Counted from the first letter of the stretch, positions 19,208-27,710 are shown. The stretch is 64,000 bases of DNA from Micromonospora inositola (GCF_900090285.1 NZ_LT607754.1:1736001-1800000), one strand, 5' to 3'. The notes: generated from the sequence alone by a model not told the origin. Numbers and translations: made by a program.

Positions 19208-21085
19208 GTGCACGAGAACGCCGACCGGGCCCACGTGCCGGGCCAACAGCCGGTGCCCGAGCGGGACATCGAACCGCTCTGGCCGCCGGACCCGACCGAG
19301 CCGGTAGCCGCCCAGCCGTGGGCCGTACCGACCCAGCCGGCCGCACCCGCCTGGCCCACCCCGCCGCCGAACGGGGGCACGCCGCCGCCGGCTCCCGCTC
19401 CCACGCCGCCTGCCGCTGAACCCGGGACCGCCGGTTGGGCGTTGACCGCGCCGGCGGACTCCGGTGCGGCGCGACCTGCGGAGCCGGCGAAGCCTCGGAC
19501 GGCCCGGCCGGCGGTCGACCTGGACCTGCCCTTCAGCCTCGACCACCCGGCGTCCGCCACGCCGATGGGCGCCACGCCGGGGGCGGCCGGACCGACGGGT
19601 CCGGCGACCACCCGGACCGACGGGACAACGGGTCCGGGGACCGCCGGACCCGCCGGGGCAGGATCGCGGGACGCGGCTGGTCCGGCCGGCCAGGCCGACG
19701 GCGACGCGGCTGGCGTGGCCGTCGACCCGGCCGAGGGGGGCCCGGCCGCGGCCCGAAATCCGGGCGAGTCGCCGTGGGCCCAGCCGCCGCAGCGGCTGAC
19801 CAGCGGACCGGCCGAGCCGCCCGCGCCGCCCCGGCTCGGGCCGTTCCCGCCCGCGCCGGGCGTACCGGTCCACCGCCCGGACCAGCAGCCGCCAATGCCC
19901 GGACCGGTGCCGCCGTACGGCGACGGCACGGGGTACCCACCACTGCCGCCGTACGGCCAGCCCGGCTATCCCGGCACGTCCGCGTACCCGCCGCCGCAGG
20001 CGCCCGGACCGGGCCCGGCCGCCCCGCCCGGCTGGTACCCGCCGCCCTGGCCGCCGCAGGCCAGCGCCGGACCGCACCAGCCCGGACCGCAGCAGCCGGT
20101 CCCGCCGCAGCGGACGCCCGCGGCGTACCCGGATCCGGCCTGGACGCCGGAGACCGGCGCCACCCCGACCGCCGAGGACTTCGCCCGGCGGCGGCAGGCC
20201 AGGCCGGTGGACCCGGTGGCCACCATGGGCGTGCGGGCCGTGGTCAACAGGATGGGCCTGGTCCGGCTCGCGCCCGGGCGGCACGAGCAGGAGCTCAAGC
20301 GCGACATCGAGATGGTCCGCCGCAACTTCGGCGGGCTGCGCCAGGTGACCGTGGTCAACCCGAAGGGCGGCGCCGGGAAGACGGTGGCGATCCTGCTGCT
20401 CGCCATGACCTTCGGGCAGAAACGGGGCGGCTACGTGCTGGCCTGGGACAACAACGAGACCCAGGGCACCCTGGGGATGCGGGCGCAGCAGGACTTCCAC
20501 TCCCGTACGGTCCGGGACATGCTGCGCGACCTGGGCCAGTTCCAGGGCGCGCACGGCCGGGTCGGCGACCTGTCGCAGTACGTCCGCTCGCAGGGCGAGG
20601 GCATGTTCGACGTGCTCGCCTCGGACGAGTCGGCCACCGGCGGGGAGATGCTCACCGCGGCCGCGTTCGCCGAGATCCGCGAGGTGGTCAGCCGCTTCTA
20701 CAAGCTGATCTTCGTGGACACCGGGAACAACGTCCGGGCGCAGAACTGGCAGGCCGCGATGGACGCCACCGACCAGCTGGTGGTCACCATGTCGGCCCGG
20801 AACGACTCGGCGGAGACCGCCGCCCGGATGCTCGACCACCTGGAGCAGAGCGGCCGGCAGCGGCTGGTCCGGCAGGCGGTGACGGTGGTGTCGATGCCGC
20901 CGTCCCGCAAGGAGATCGACCTGCCGGCGATCCAGGAGCACTTCGCCGCCCGGACCCGGGCAGTGCTGCTCGCGCCGTACGAGCGGTTGATCGACACCGG
21001 GGAGCCGATCCGGTACGGGCAGCTCTCCTCGGCCACCCGGGACGCCTGGCTGAAGATCGCCGCCGCGGTCGCCGAAGGGCTCTGA
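19208..21085 (+). CDS. Pro-rich ParA/MinD-like ATPase
   Basis: About 625 residues. Residues 1-~340 are low-complexity, rich in Pro, Ala and Gly. The C-terminal ~290 residues are a ParA/SIMIBI ATPase: deviant Walker A VVNPKGGAGKTVAIL, a switch-like WDNNETQGTLGMR where classical ParA has DxDPQ, and Walker B KLIFVDTGNN. Architecture resembles the Pro-rich ATPases linked to type VII secretion (EspI-like) and other actinobacterial ParA paralogues, but no ESX gene is nearby. Two adjacent GTGs (19205, 19208) follow GGGGAGG; 19208 has the better 7-nt spacing. A hairpin terminator follows. Function unknown. Confidence 0.75.
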   Translation: MHENADRAHVPGQQPVPERDIEPLWPPDPTEPVAAQPWAVPTQPAAPAWPTPPPNGGTPPPAPAPTPPAAEPGTAGWALTAPADSGAARPAEPAKPRTARPAVDLDLPFSLDHPASATPMGATPGAAGPTGPATTRTDGTTGPGTAGPAGAGSRDAAGPAGQADGDAAGVAVDPAEGGPAAARNPGESPWAQPPQRLTSGPAEPPAPPRLGPFPPAPGVPVHRPDQQPPMPGPVPPYGDGTGYPPLPPYGQPGYPGTSAYPPPQAPGPGPAAPPGWYPPPWPPQASAGPHQPGPQQPVPPQRTPAAYPDPAWTPETGATPTAEDFARRRQARPVDPVATMGVRAVVNRMGLVRLAPGRHEQELKRDIEMVRRNFGGLRQVTVVNPKGGAGKTVAILLLAMTFGQKRGGYVLAWDNNETQGTLGMRAQQDFHSRTVRDMLRDLGQFQGAHGRVGDLSQYVRSQGEGMFDVLASDESATGGEMLTAAAFAEIREVVSRFYKLIFVDTGNNVRAQNWQAAMDATDQLVVTMSARNDSAETAARMLDHLEQSGRQRLVRQAVTVVSMPPSRKEIDLPAIQEHFAARTRAVLLAPYERLIDTGEPIRYGQLSSATRDAWLKIAAAVAEGL

Positions 21086-21092
21086 ACAGGCA

Positions 21093-21125
21093 CGACGGCC
21101 GGCCCGGCCTCCGGACCGGCCGTCG
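21093..21125. terminator. Bidirectional hairpin terminator
   Basis: CGACGGCCGG (21093-21102) pairs perfectly with CCGGCCGTCG (21116-21125) between the convergent ParA-like and DUF3151 genes. Confidence 0.7.
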
Positions 21126-21134
21126 AGGCGCGGG

Positions 21135-21563
21135 TCAGTTGCTGGCGAGGGCGTCCCCGGCGGCCGGGTCGCAGTCACGGAGGAACTGGGCGCAGCGGGC
21201 CGCCTCGTCCGCCTCGCCGATCTCACCGGCGGCCCGGGAGAGCAAGTACAGGCAGCGTAGGAAGCCGCGGTTGGGCTTGTGCGACCACGGCACCGGGCCG
21301 TGGCCCTTCCAGCCGCTGCGGCGCAGTTGGTCCAGGCCGCGGTGGTAGCCGGTGCGCGCGAACGCGTACGCGGAGATGACCTGGCCCGCGGCGAACGCGC
21401 GGGCGGCGAGCGCCGCCCAGGCCGCGCTGTGGGTCGGGAAACGGGCCGCCACCTCGGCGTACGCCTCGTCGGTGTCCTGCGCGGCGGCGTCGGCCAGGGC
21501 GGCGTCGGCCTCCTCGTGCGCGGGCAGGAGGGTGGCCGGTGGCTCAGGCAACAGGTTCTGCAT
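21135..21563 (-). CDS. DUF3151 family protein
   Basis: 142-residue soluble helical protein. It begins MQNLLPEPPATLLPAHEEAD and contains AYAFARTGYHRGLDQLRRSG and KGHGPVPWSHKPNRGFLRCL, the conserved segments of the actinobacterial DUF3151 family, which looks like a short TPR-type helical repeat. The ATG at 21563 is chosen because the preceding in-frame extension is Arg/Pro-rich and not family-like. The family is commonly found close to fbaA and purA, as here. No biochemical role is known to me. Confidence 0.82.
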   Translation of the reverse strand: MQNLLPEPPATLLPAHEEADAALADAAAQDTDEAYAEVAARFPTHSAAWAALAARAFAAGQVISAYAFARTGYHRGLDQLRRSGWKGHGPVPWSHKPNRGFLRCLYLLSRAAGEIGEADEAARCAQFLRDCDPAAGDALASN

Positions 21564-21834
21564 CGCCCCATTCAACCCGCTTCGCCCGGGGGCGCGCGAG
21601 GGGGTCCGGCGAAGCCGGGCATGCGGCCGGCGTTGCCCGTTCCGGTCGGTGACCGGTGTGGCATGCACGTGGCGGCGGAAGCCGCGGCCGAGGACTGCCC
21701 CGCGGACCCGCCGCGCCGAACCGGGCCAGCCGGTCGCTGTGCGTCACTCTTACTACGGTGAACTCGCCGGCCGCCGGGCTCCTGTCCGTCCGGCCGACGT
21801 TTGCCGGGTTGCCCGGTGCGGGCAGGATGGCCTG

Positions 21835-23052
21835 GTGCCGACCCCACCTCCCGCGGACGTCATCGAGCCGCACGACACCAGCGTCGACGAGATCGAGACC
21901 CGGGCCGAGTTCGACCGGCGGCTGGCCGGCGGCGGCCTGGCCGGGCTGACCGTGCAAGGACTCCGCCTCGACCTCGACCCGGTGCCCGACCTGACCGCCG
22001 CCGATGTCGCCGGCACCCTCTTCGTGGGCTGCCGGTTCGCCGGCCGGGAGGTCGGCGCGGACCTGGTCCGGCGCGGCGCGAACGTGGTGCCGCCCTTCTC
22101 CGGGCTGCCCTACCCGACTCAGCCGTCCCACCTCTACACCCCCGACGACCTGGCCGCCGGCTTCGCTGAGGGTGGCTTCACCGGGATGTACGACACCCGG
22201 GTGTACGAGCACTTCCGCGCCCACGGCGGCGCCCTGCCGGACGTCCGCGAGGCGCTCGGCCAGCGGCTGCACGACCACGGGGTGGACAACGCCCTGGCCG
22301 ACGCCACCCGGACGTGGCTGGCCGGGCACGGGCCGCAGTCCGTGGTGGGGGTGATGGGCGGGCACGCGGTGCCGCGCGGCAGCGCCGCGTACCGGATGGC
22401 GGCGGTGCTGGGCTGGGAGCTGGCCCGGGCCGACCGGCTGGTGGTGACCGGCGGCGGTCCGGGGGTGATGGAGGCGGCGAACCTCGGCGCGTTCCTCGCG
22501 GCCTGGCCGGCGGAGGAACTGACCGCCGCGATCGACCTGCTCGCCACCGCCCCCGACTTCACCGACCACGACCGCTACACCGCCGCCGCCCTGGCGGTCC
22601 GGCAGCGGTACGCGCCCGGGCCGACCCTGCCCGCGCAGCGCCCCGCGGCGGCCGGCACCGAGTGGGCCCGCTCCGGCGGGCTGGCCATCCCCACCTGGCT
22701 GTACGGGCACGAGCCGGCGAACCTCTTCGCCGGGCGGATCGCCAAGTACTTCTCCAACGCCATCCGGGAGGACACCATCCTGCGGCTGGCCCGGGGCGGG
22801 ATCGTCTTCGCGCCGGGCCGGGCCGGGACGGTGCAGGAGGTGTTCCAGGCGGCCACCAAGACGTACTACGGCACCGACGGGGCGAGCGGCGCGTACGTCT
22901 TCCTCGACCGGGCGTACTGGACGACGGAGCTGCCGGTCGAGTCGTTGCTGCGGCCGCTGCTGGCCGCCTCGCACTTCGGCGACCTGTCGGCGACGGTGCA
23001 CCTGACCGACGACGTCCGCGAGGCGGTCCGGGTGCTGACCGCGGCGGCCTGA
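21835..23052 (+). CDS. LOG-family nucleotide-binding Rossmann protein
   Basis: 405 residues from the GTG at 21835. The C-terminal two-thirds hold the LOG/lysine-decarboxylase-like Rossmann fold: VVGVMGGHAVPRGSAAYRMA, VTGGGPGVMEAANLGAF near residues 203-219, and FAPGRAGTVQEVFQA near 325, the variant of the PGGxGTxxE signature. The ~170-residue N-terminal extension (e.g. LFVGCRFAGREVGADLVRRG) is much longer than in classical 180-200-residue LOG phosphoribohydrolases. LOG enzymes release cytokinin bases from nucleotides, but long bacterial versions are largely uncharacterised. Convergent with fbaA. Confidence 0.78.
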   Translation: MPTPPPADVIEPHDTSVDEIETRAEFDRRLAGGGLAGLTVQGLRLDLDPVPDLTAADVAGTLFVGCRFAGREVGADLVRRGANVVPPFSGLPYPTQPSHLYTPDDLAAGFAEGGFTGMYDTRVYEHFRAHGGALPDVREALGQRLHDHGVDNALADATRTWLAGHGPQSVVGVMGGHAVPRGSAAYRMAAVLGWELARADRLVVTGGGPGVMEAANLGAFLAAWPAEELTAAIDLLATAPDFTDHDRYTAAALAVRQRYAPGPTLPAQRPAAAGTEWARSGGLAIPTWLYGHEPANLFAGRIAKYFSNAIREDTILRLARGGIVFAPGRAGTVQEVFQAATKTYYGTDGASGAYVFLDRAYWTTELPVESLLRPLLAASHFGDLSATVHLTDDVREAVRVLTAAA

Positions 23053-23056
23053 CCCG

Positions 23057-23093
23057 GAAAGGGCCGGCACCCGCGCGGGGGGCCGGCCCTTTC
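23057..23093. terminator. Bidirectional hairpin terminator
   Basis: GAAAGGGCCGGC (23057-23068) pairs with GCCGGCCCTTTC (23082-23093), a perfect 12-bp stem between the convergent LOG-family and fbaA genes. Confidence 0.8.
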
Positions 23094-23107
23094 GGCGTAC
23101 GTGCTGG

Positions 23108-24130
23108 TTACTTCATCTTCGTGCCGGTGGAGCGCAGGTGCTCGCAGGCCTCCACGACGCGGGCGGCCATGCCGGCCTCGGCGGCCTTGCCCCAGACCCG
23201 GGGGTCGTACATCTTCTTGTTGCCGACCTCGCCGTCGACCTTCAGCACGCCGTCGTAGTTGCGGAACATGTGGTCCGCGACCGGCCGGGTGAAGGTGTAC
23301 TGGGTGTCGGTGTCGATGTTCATCTTCACCACGCCGTAGTCCAGCGCCTCCCGGATCTCCGAGAGCAGCGAGCCGGAGCCGCCGTGGAAGACCAGGCTGA
23401 GCGGCTTCTCCTTGCCGTACTTGGCGCCGACCGCCATCTGGATGTGGTCGAGCACCTCGGGGCGGAGCTTGACGTTGCCCGGCTTGTAGACGCCGTGCAC
23501 GTTGCCGAAGGTCAGCGCCGCCATGTAGCGGCCCTTCTCGCCGAGGCCGAGCGCCTCGACCATGGCCAGGCCGTCCTCGACGGTGGTGTAGAGCTTCTCG
23601 TTGATGGCGTTCTCGACGCCGTCCTCCTCGCCGCCGACCACGCCGACCTCGATCTCGAGGACCACGGCGGCCTTGGCGGCCTCGTCGAGCAGCTCGGCGG
23701 CGATCTCCATGTTCTCCGCCACCGGCACCGCGGAGCCGTCCCACATGTGCGACTGGAACAGCGGCTCCTCGCCGCGCTTCACCCGCTCCTGGGAGATCTT
23801 CATCAGCGGCCGGACGAACTTGTCCAGCTTGTCCTTCGGGCAGTGGTCGGTGTGGAGGGCGATGTTGACCGGGTAGTTCCTGGCCACCTCACGGGCGTAC
23901 GCGGCGAACGCCGCCGCGCCGGTGACCATGTCCTTCACGGACGGGCCGGAGAGGTACTCCGCGCCACCGGTGGAAACCTGGATGATGCCGTCGCTCTCCG
24001 CGTCGGCGAAGCCCTTCAACGCCGCGTTCAGGGTCTGCGAGGACGTCACGTTGATCGCGGGGTACGCGTACCGGCCGGCCTTGGCGCGGTCCAGCATCTC
24101 CGCGTACGTTTCGGGGGAAGCGATGGGCAT
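23108..24130 (-). CDS. fbaA: class II fructose-bisphosphate aldolase
   Basis: 340 residues, typical length. Cleaves fructose-1,6-bisphosphate to DHAP and glyceraldehyde-3-phosphate in glycolysis, with a zinc cofactor. Zinc-binding and catalytic segments are visible: NIALHTDHCPKDKLDKFV (His and catalytic Asp), ALTFGNVHGVYKPGN, LVFHGGSGS and KMNIDTDTQYTFTRP. The ATG at 24130 follows an AGGAGCG ribosome-binding site. It is transcribed alone and ends at a strong bidirectional hairpin. Confidence 0.97.
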   Translation of the reverse strand: MPIASPETYAEMLDRAKAGRYAYPAINVTSSQTLNAALKGFADAESDGIIQVSTGGAEYLSGPSVKDMVTGAAAFAAYAREVARNYPVNIALHTDHCPKDKLDKFVRPLMKISQERVKRGEEPLFQSHMWDGSAVPVAENMEIAAELLDEAAKAAVVLEIEVGVVGGEEDGVENAINEKLYTTVEDGLAMVEALGLGEKGRYMAALTFGNVHGVYKPGNVKLRPEVLDHIQMAVGAKYGKEKPLSLVFHGGSGSLLSEIREALDYGVVKMNIDTDTQYTFTRPVADHMFRNYDGVLKVDGEVGNKKMYDPRVWGKAAEAGMAARVVEACEHLRSTGTKMK

Positions 24131-24261
24131 GTCGAACGCTCCTTACTTACCGCTCTCGGCCGTGCAGGCCGCTGTCTTCCATGGGTGCGCCGGACCGCGC
24201 TGTCCACCGCGGGCAGTATCCCGTAGAAGGCGGCGACGGGCACAACCGACCCGGGACACGC

Positions 24262-24645
24262 TCACCGGTTCTCCAGGCGGTCCGGCACGACGATGCTGAT
24301 CAGCCAGCTCACCACCGCCATCACGATCGCTCCCCAGAAGGCGGCCCAGAAGCCGTCCACCCGGAACGGCAGGTCCAGCCCCCGGGCGATCCAGTCGGTG
24401 AGCAGGAACAGCAGCGCGTTGACCACGAGCGCGAACACGCCGAGGGTGAGCAGGTAGAACACACAGCCGAACACCTTGATGACCGGCTTGAGGACCGCGT
24501 TGACCACGCCGAAGATGAGCGCCACCACGATCAGGGTGAGCGCGTTGTCGGCGCCGCTGCGGCCGGTCACCTCGACGCCGGGCACGATGAGCGTGGTGAC
24601 CCACAGCGCGACCGCGGTGATCGCCAGTCGGATCAGGAAGCCCAC
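24262..24645 (-). CDS. four-helix membrane protein of the phage holin family 4 superfamily (YvlD-like)
   Basis: 127 residues from the GTG at 24645. Four hydrophobic helices are evident: FLIRLAITAVALWVTTLIVP, ALTLIVVALIFGVVNAVLKP, VFYLLTLGVFALVVNALLFL and WAAFWGAIVMAVVSWLISIV, with the family's NAVLKPVIK motif. Such proteins are named after phage holins but are ordinary chromosomal membrane proteins of unknown function. There is no phage context here. Confidence 0.82.
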   Translation of the reverse strand: MGFLIRLAITAVALWVTTLIVPGVEVTGRSGADNALTLIVVALIFGVVNAVLKPVIKVFGCVFYLLTLGVFALVVNALLFLLTDWIARGLDLPFRVDGFWAAFWGAIVMAVVSWLISIVVPDRLENR

Positions 24646-24781
24646 GCCCCCATCCTGGCACCGGCGTCCCGGTACGGAGGGACAATCCGCCGAGTCCGGT
24701 TCCGCTCGGCTCCGAGCAGCCTGCGCGCGCAGCCCGTACGGTGTGTGGGTAGCTGTCCGCACCGAGATCCAGGGAGGGACG

Positions 24782-24994
24782 ATGGGTCAGCCCGACGAGG
24801 ACTTCACCCCCAGCGACCACCTCGCTCCGGAGGAACGGGATCCGGAGGCGGAACCGGCCGACGCGGTCGAGCAGGCGATGTCCACCGACCCGGGCGACGG
24901 CGAGACCGAGCCGCACCGCGGCCTGGAGGTCGACGACTGGGACGCGATGGAACAGGCCCGGGTGGTCGCCGCCGACGAGGACGACTACCGCTGA
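24782..24994 (+). CDS. small acidic protein, unknown function
   Basis: 70 residues, strongly acidic (Asp/Glu-rich), with no predicted membrane segment. It begins MGQPDEDFTPSDHLAPEERD and ends VVAADEDDYR. An AGGGAGGGAC ribosome-binding site directly precedes the ATG and the frame ends 3 bp before the convergent LCP gene stop. Its composition looks intrinsically disordered. I recognise no domain; the good ribosome-binding site and coding-like codon use argue it is real. Confidence 0.65.
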   Translation: MGQPDEDFTPSDHLAPEERDPEAEPADAVEQAMSTDPGDGETEPHRGLEVDDWDAMEQARVVAADEDDYR

Positions 24995-24997
24995 CGC

Positions 24998-26059
24998 CTA
25001 CCGCAGCCCGGTGACCTGGTCCGGGTGGGCGGCCGTCCACTCGCCCAACCGGTCCTCCCGCAGCGCGGCGAGGAACGCCGGAGCGGCGGCCCGGTCGAGC
25101 TGGAAGCCGAAGAACGGCTTCTCCGTGTAGACCACCGGGAGGCCGACCGCGACCGGCTCGGCGGCGGCCGCTTTCCCGGCCACCGAGAGCAGCGTCAGCA
25201 CCGACGTCTCCCCCGTCTTCACCGTCAGGCCGGAGCCGATCTGCGTGAGCAGCGTGTTAAGCATCGCCGGGTCCGTCAGCACACCCCGCTCGCCGATCCG
25301 GCGCAGCAGGCCGGCCGCGTACCGCTGGGCGTTCCGGTCCCGGTCCTGCACCGCGTCGGCGAGTCCGACGCGCTGCCTGAGCAGGTCGACCGAGGCCGCG
25401 CCGTCGAGCTGCTGGCAGCCGGCGGGGAAGACCCGGCGGGTGTGGAACGACCGGACCCGCTGCGGCAGGCAGACCGGTACGCCGCCGACCGCGTCGGTGA
25501 GCTTCCGCAGCGCCGGATAGGTCATGACCGCCCCGGCGTCGATCGGTACGCCGGTGACCTCGGTGACCACCCGTCGGGTCAGGTCGTAGCCGCGGGTCAG
25601 GTCGCCCTTTGCCGCCATGCTGCCGTAGGCGAAGGAGCTGTTGAGCTTGTTCGTGCCGACCCCGGGGATCGGCACCTGCAGGTCGCGCGGGAGCGAGACG
25701 AGGTAGAGCCGGCTCCGGTCCGCCGGGATGTGCACCAGCAGGATGGAGTCCGCCCGCCGGGTCCCGCCGGGGCTGGCCCCGTCCAGGCCGAGCAGCAGCA
25801 CGTTCAGCGCCCCGGTTGGCGTCGACGGGCCGGGCTCGACCAGCAGCGTCGCGGTCTGCTGCTGGCGGTCCGGGGTCATCGCCGGTACGCCGACCAGGGC
25901 GGCCACGACCAGCGCCAACGCCGTACCGCCGAGCCGGAGCCGGAACCGGCGGCGCCGACGGCGGAACGCCGTGCGCTCGATCGCGGAGCGTACCGGCCCG
26001 GTGGCCGGGGTCAGGGTCTCGTGCCGGGCAAAGGCGGCCCGCAGCTCGTCCTCGATCAT
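24998..26059 (-). CDS. LCP (LytR-CpsA-Psr) family protein with anti-sigma-like N-terminus
   Basis: 353 residues. A short cytoplasmic head (MIEDELRAAFARHETLTPA) is followed by an Arg-rich stretch and one transmembrane helix (GGTALALVVAALVGVPAM, residues ~44-61), then an extracellular LCP domain with LNVLLLGLDG, RADSILLVHIP, SLPRDLQVPIPG, TNKLNSSFAYG and LTDAVGGVPVCLP. LCP enzymes attach anionic polymers to peptidoglycan from lipid carriers. Its ATG shares one base with the sigma-factor stop (TGATG), implying translational coupling. The head resembles those encoded after SigE-family sigma genes, so an anti-sigma role is possible but inferred. Confidence 0.8.
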   Translation of the reverse strand: MIEDELRAAFARHETLTPATGPVRSAIERTAFRRRRRRFRLRLGGTALALVVAALVGVPAMTPDRQQQTATLLVEPGPSTPTGALNVLLLGLDGASPGGTRRADSILLVHIPADRSRLYLVSLPRDLQVPIPGVGTNKLNSSFAYGSMAAKGDLTRGYDLTRRVVTEVTGVPIDAGAVMTYPALRKLTDAVGGVPVCLPQRVRSFHTRRVFPAGCQQLDGAASVDLLRQRVGLADAVQDRDRNAQRYAAGLLRRIGERGVLTDPAMLNTLLTQIGSGLTVKTGETSVLTLLSVAGKAAAAEPVAVGLPVVYTEKPFFGFQLDRAAAPAFLAALREDRLGEWTAAHPDQVTGLR

Positions 26060-26541
26060 CAGCAGACCTCCACGTACTCGGCTCGGAGGGTGGCCAGGGC
26101 GCGGGAGATGCAGGAGCGGACGGTGCCGACGGCGCAGCCGAGGATCTCGGCGATCTCGGCGTCCGGCAGGTCCTCGTAGTAGCGCAGCACCAGCGTGGCC
26201 CGCTGCCTGCGGGGCAGCCGGGACAGCCAGGACCAGACCTGGTCCCGGTCCACCGCGGACTGCGCGTGGTCGGCGGGCGCGGGCACCGCCTCGTCCGGCT
26301 CGCCGCGCAGCAGCACCCGGCGCGCCCACGACCCCCGCCGCCAGTCGACGTACTGGTTGGTGAGCATCCGGCGGACGTACCGCTCCGGCGAGTCCGTCCG
26401 GGCCACCCGCCGCCAGTTCAGCTGGACCCGGACCATCGTCTCCTGCACCAGGTCCTGGGCCTGGTGGGGATCGCCGGTCAGCATGACCGCGTACCGCAGC
26501 AGGGCGCCCAGCCGCGAGTCGGCGAACTCCTCGTACGTCAC
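26059..26541 (-). CDS. SigE-family ECF RNA polymerase sigma factor
   Basis: 160 residues from a GTG with GGGAGGT upstream. Region 2 is seen as LGALLRYAVMLTGDPHQAQDLVQETMVRV with YVRRMLTNQYVDWRR. Region 4 helix-turn-helix is LPRRQRATLVLRYYEDLPDAEIAEILGCAVGTVRSCISRALATL, quoted here in pieces: the recognition part is GCAVGTVRSCISRAL. Length and motifs match the actinobacterial SigE-family (TIGR02983-like) extracytoplasmic function sigma factors. The downstream coupled gene encodes a membrane LCP protein, so cell-wall status may be the signal; that is inference. Confidence 0.9.
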   Translation of the reverse strand: MTYEEFADSRLGALLRYAVMLTGDPHQAQDLVQETMVRVQLNWRRVARTDSPERYVRRMLTNQYVDWRRGSWARRVLLRGEPDEAVPAPADHAQSAVDRDQVWSWLSRLPRRQRATLVLRYYEDLPDAEIAEILGCAVGTVRSCISRALATLRAEYVEVC

Positions 26542-26718
26542 TGCACCTCCCGGTGTCCCGTCCTGTTGACGGGTCCGGGCCCACAGAACGTTGCGGCAAC
26601 GCCCGCGGAGGGATCAAGCCTGACCGCCCGGAGCGGGTGGGGCTCCCCGGAAACCCCCACCGCGACACGGCCAAAACGGGACGACGCAAGATCGATCATC
26701 CTGACACCCATCGACGGC

Positions 26719-26841
26719 GTGCTGCTCACCCTGACGACCACCCACCGGCCGGCGACCGACCTCGGTCACCTGCTGGTCAAGCACCCGGGCCGGGTGCAGA
26801 GCTTTGCCTGCGAGTCGGAGCCCGTCGACCCGCGGCGCTGA
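26719..26841 (+). pseudogene. hen1 5' remnant (3'-terminal RNA ribose 2'-O-methyltransferase)
   Basis: A 40-residue frame from the GTG at 26719. The first ~29 residues (VLLTLTTTHRPATDLGHLLV then KHPGRVQSF) match the highly conserved N-terminus of bacterial Hen1, which 2'-O-methylates RNA 3' ends during Pnkp/Hen1 RNA repair. After this the expected continuation is lost (ACESEPVDPRR and stop) and a DedA gene begins 51 bp later. The full enzyme is over 450 residues, so this is a truncated relic; no pnkp gene is in the window. A short functional peptide is unlikely but not excluded. Confidence 0.7.
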
Positions 26842-26892
26842 GTCCCGTACGCCCGGTCCGGCGCGACGCCTGACCGGGCTTGGGTAACCTGT

Positions 26893-27699
26893 GTGGCCGT
26901 GGACACAGCAGAGAAGACCCGGATGCTCGCCGAGAGCGTCGCCCTGAACCCGCTCGACCCGAAGGACCTGATCCACACCTTCGGTCTGATCGGCGTCTGG
27001 GCGATCCTCTTCGCCGAGACCGGGCTCCTGATCGGCTTCTTCTTCCCGGGCGACTCGCTGCTGTTCCTGGCCGGCGTGGCCGCGTCGCCGGTGGCCGACG
27101 CCATCTTCGGCGGCGGCACCCGGCTCTCCCTGGCGGGCCTGCTGATCGGCGGCCCGATCTGCGCGATCCTCGGTGCCCAGCTCGGGCACTGGCTGGGCGC
27201 GCGGTACGGCCGCCGGATGTTCGACCGCCCCAACTCCCGCCTGTTCAAGCGGGAGTACGTAGAGAAGGCGGAGTACTACTTCGAGAAGTTCGGCCCGGCG
27301 AAGGCCGTGGTGCTGGCCCGCTTCATCCCGATCGTCCGTACGTTCCTCAACCCGGTGGCCGGGGTGCTCGGCATGCCGGCCCGGCAGTTCCTGATCTGGA
27401 ACATCGTCGGCGCGGTCCTCTGGGTGGACGGCATCCTGCTGATCGGCTACCTGCTCGCCGACCAGATCTACCAGGCGATCGGCGACAAGATCGACCGGTA
27501 CATCCTGCCGGTGGTGGTGCTGATCGTCCTGATCTCGGTGCTGCCGATCTTCTTCGAGTTCCTTCGCGACCGGCGGGCGCGCAAGCGCGGCGAGGCGGCC
27601 GCGGTGGTCGCGGCGGCCAGCGCGGCGGGCGCGGTCGAGGCGGTGCGGGACGCCGTCGAGGGCGACGACCACGGCCAGCGCGGCCAGCACGGCCGCTGA
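26893..27699 (+). CDS. DedA family membrane protein
   Basis: 268 residues; larger than the DedA protein at 553-1170. Hallmarks: FAETGLLIGFFFPGDSLLFL (re-entrant segment 1, residues ~37-56), ARFIPIVRTFLNPVAGVLGM with the conserved arginine (second re-entrant segment) and VVVLIVLISVLPIFFEFLRD. It ends in an Ala/Arg/Lys-rich cytoplasmic tail. Members move lipid-linked phosphates or phospholipids across the inner membrane. Start is GTG 26893 or the GTG two codons later. A very strong hairpin follows the stop. Confidence 0.9.
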   Translation: MAVDTAEKTRMLAESVALNPLDPKDLIHTFGLIGVWAILFAETGLLIGFFFPGDSLLFLAGVAASPVADAIFGGGTRLSLAGLLIGGPICAILGAQLGHWLGARYGRRMFDRPNSRLFKREYVEKAEYYFEKFGPAKAVVLARFIPIVRTFLNPVAGVLGMPARQFLIWNIVGAVLWVDGILLIGYLLADQIYQAIGDKIDRYILPVVVLIVLISVLPIFFEFLRDRRARKRGEAAAVVAAASAAGAVEAVRDAVEGDDHGQRGQHGR

Positions 27700-27710
27700 C
27701 CCCGGGTACG

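Noticed and set aside
24262..24645. Phage holin
   Set aside because: The name is only inherited from a superfamily; no phage genes or attachment sites surround it.
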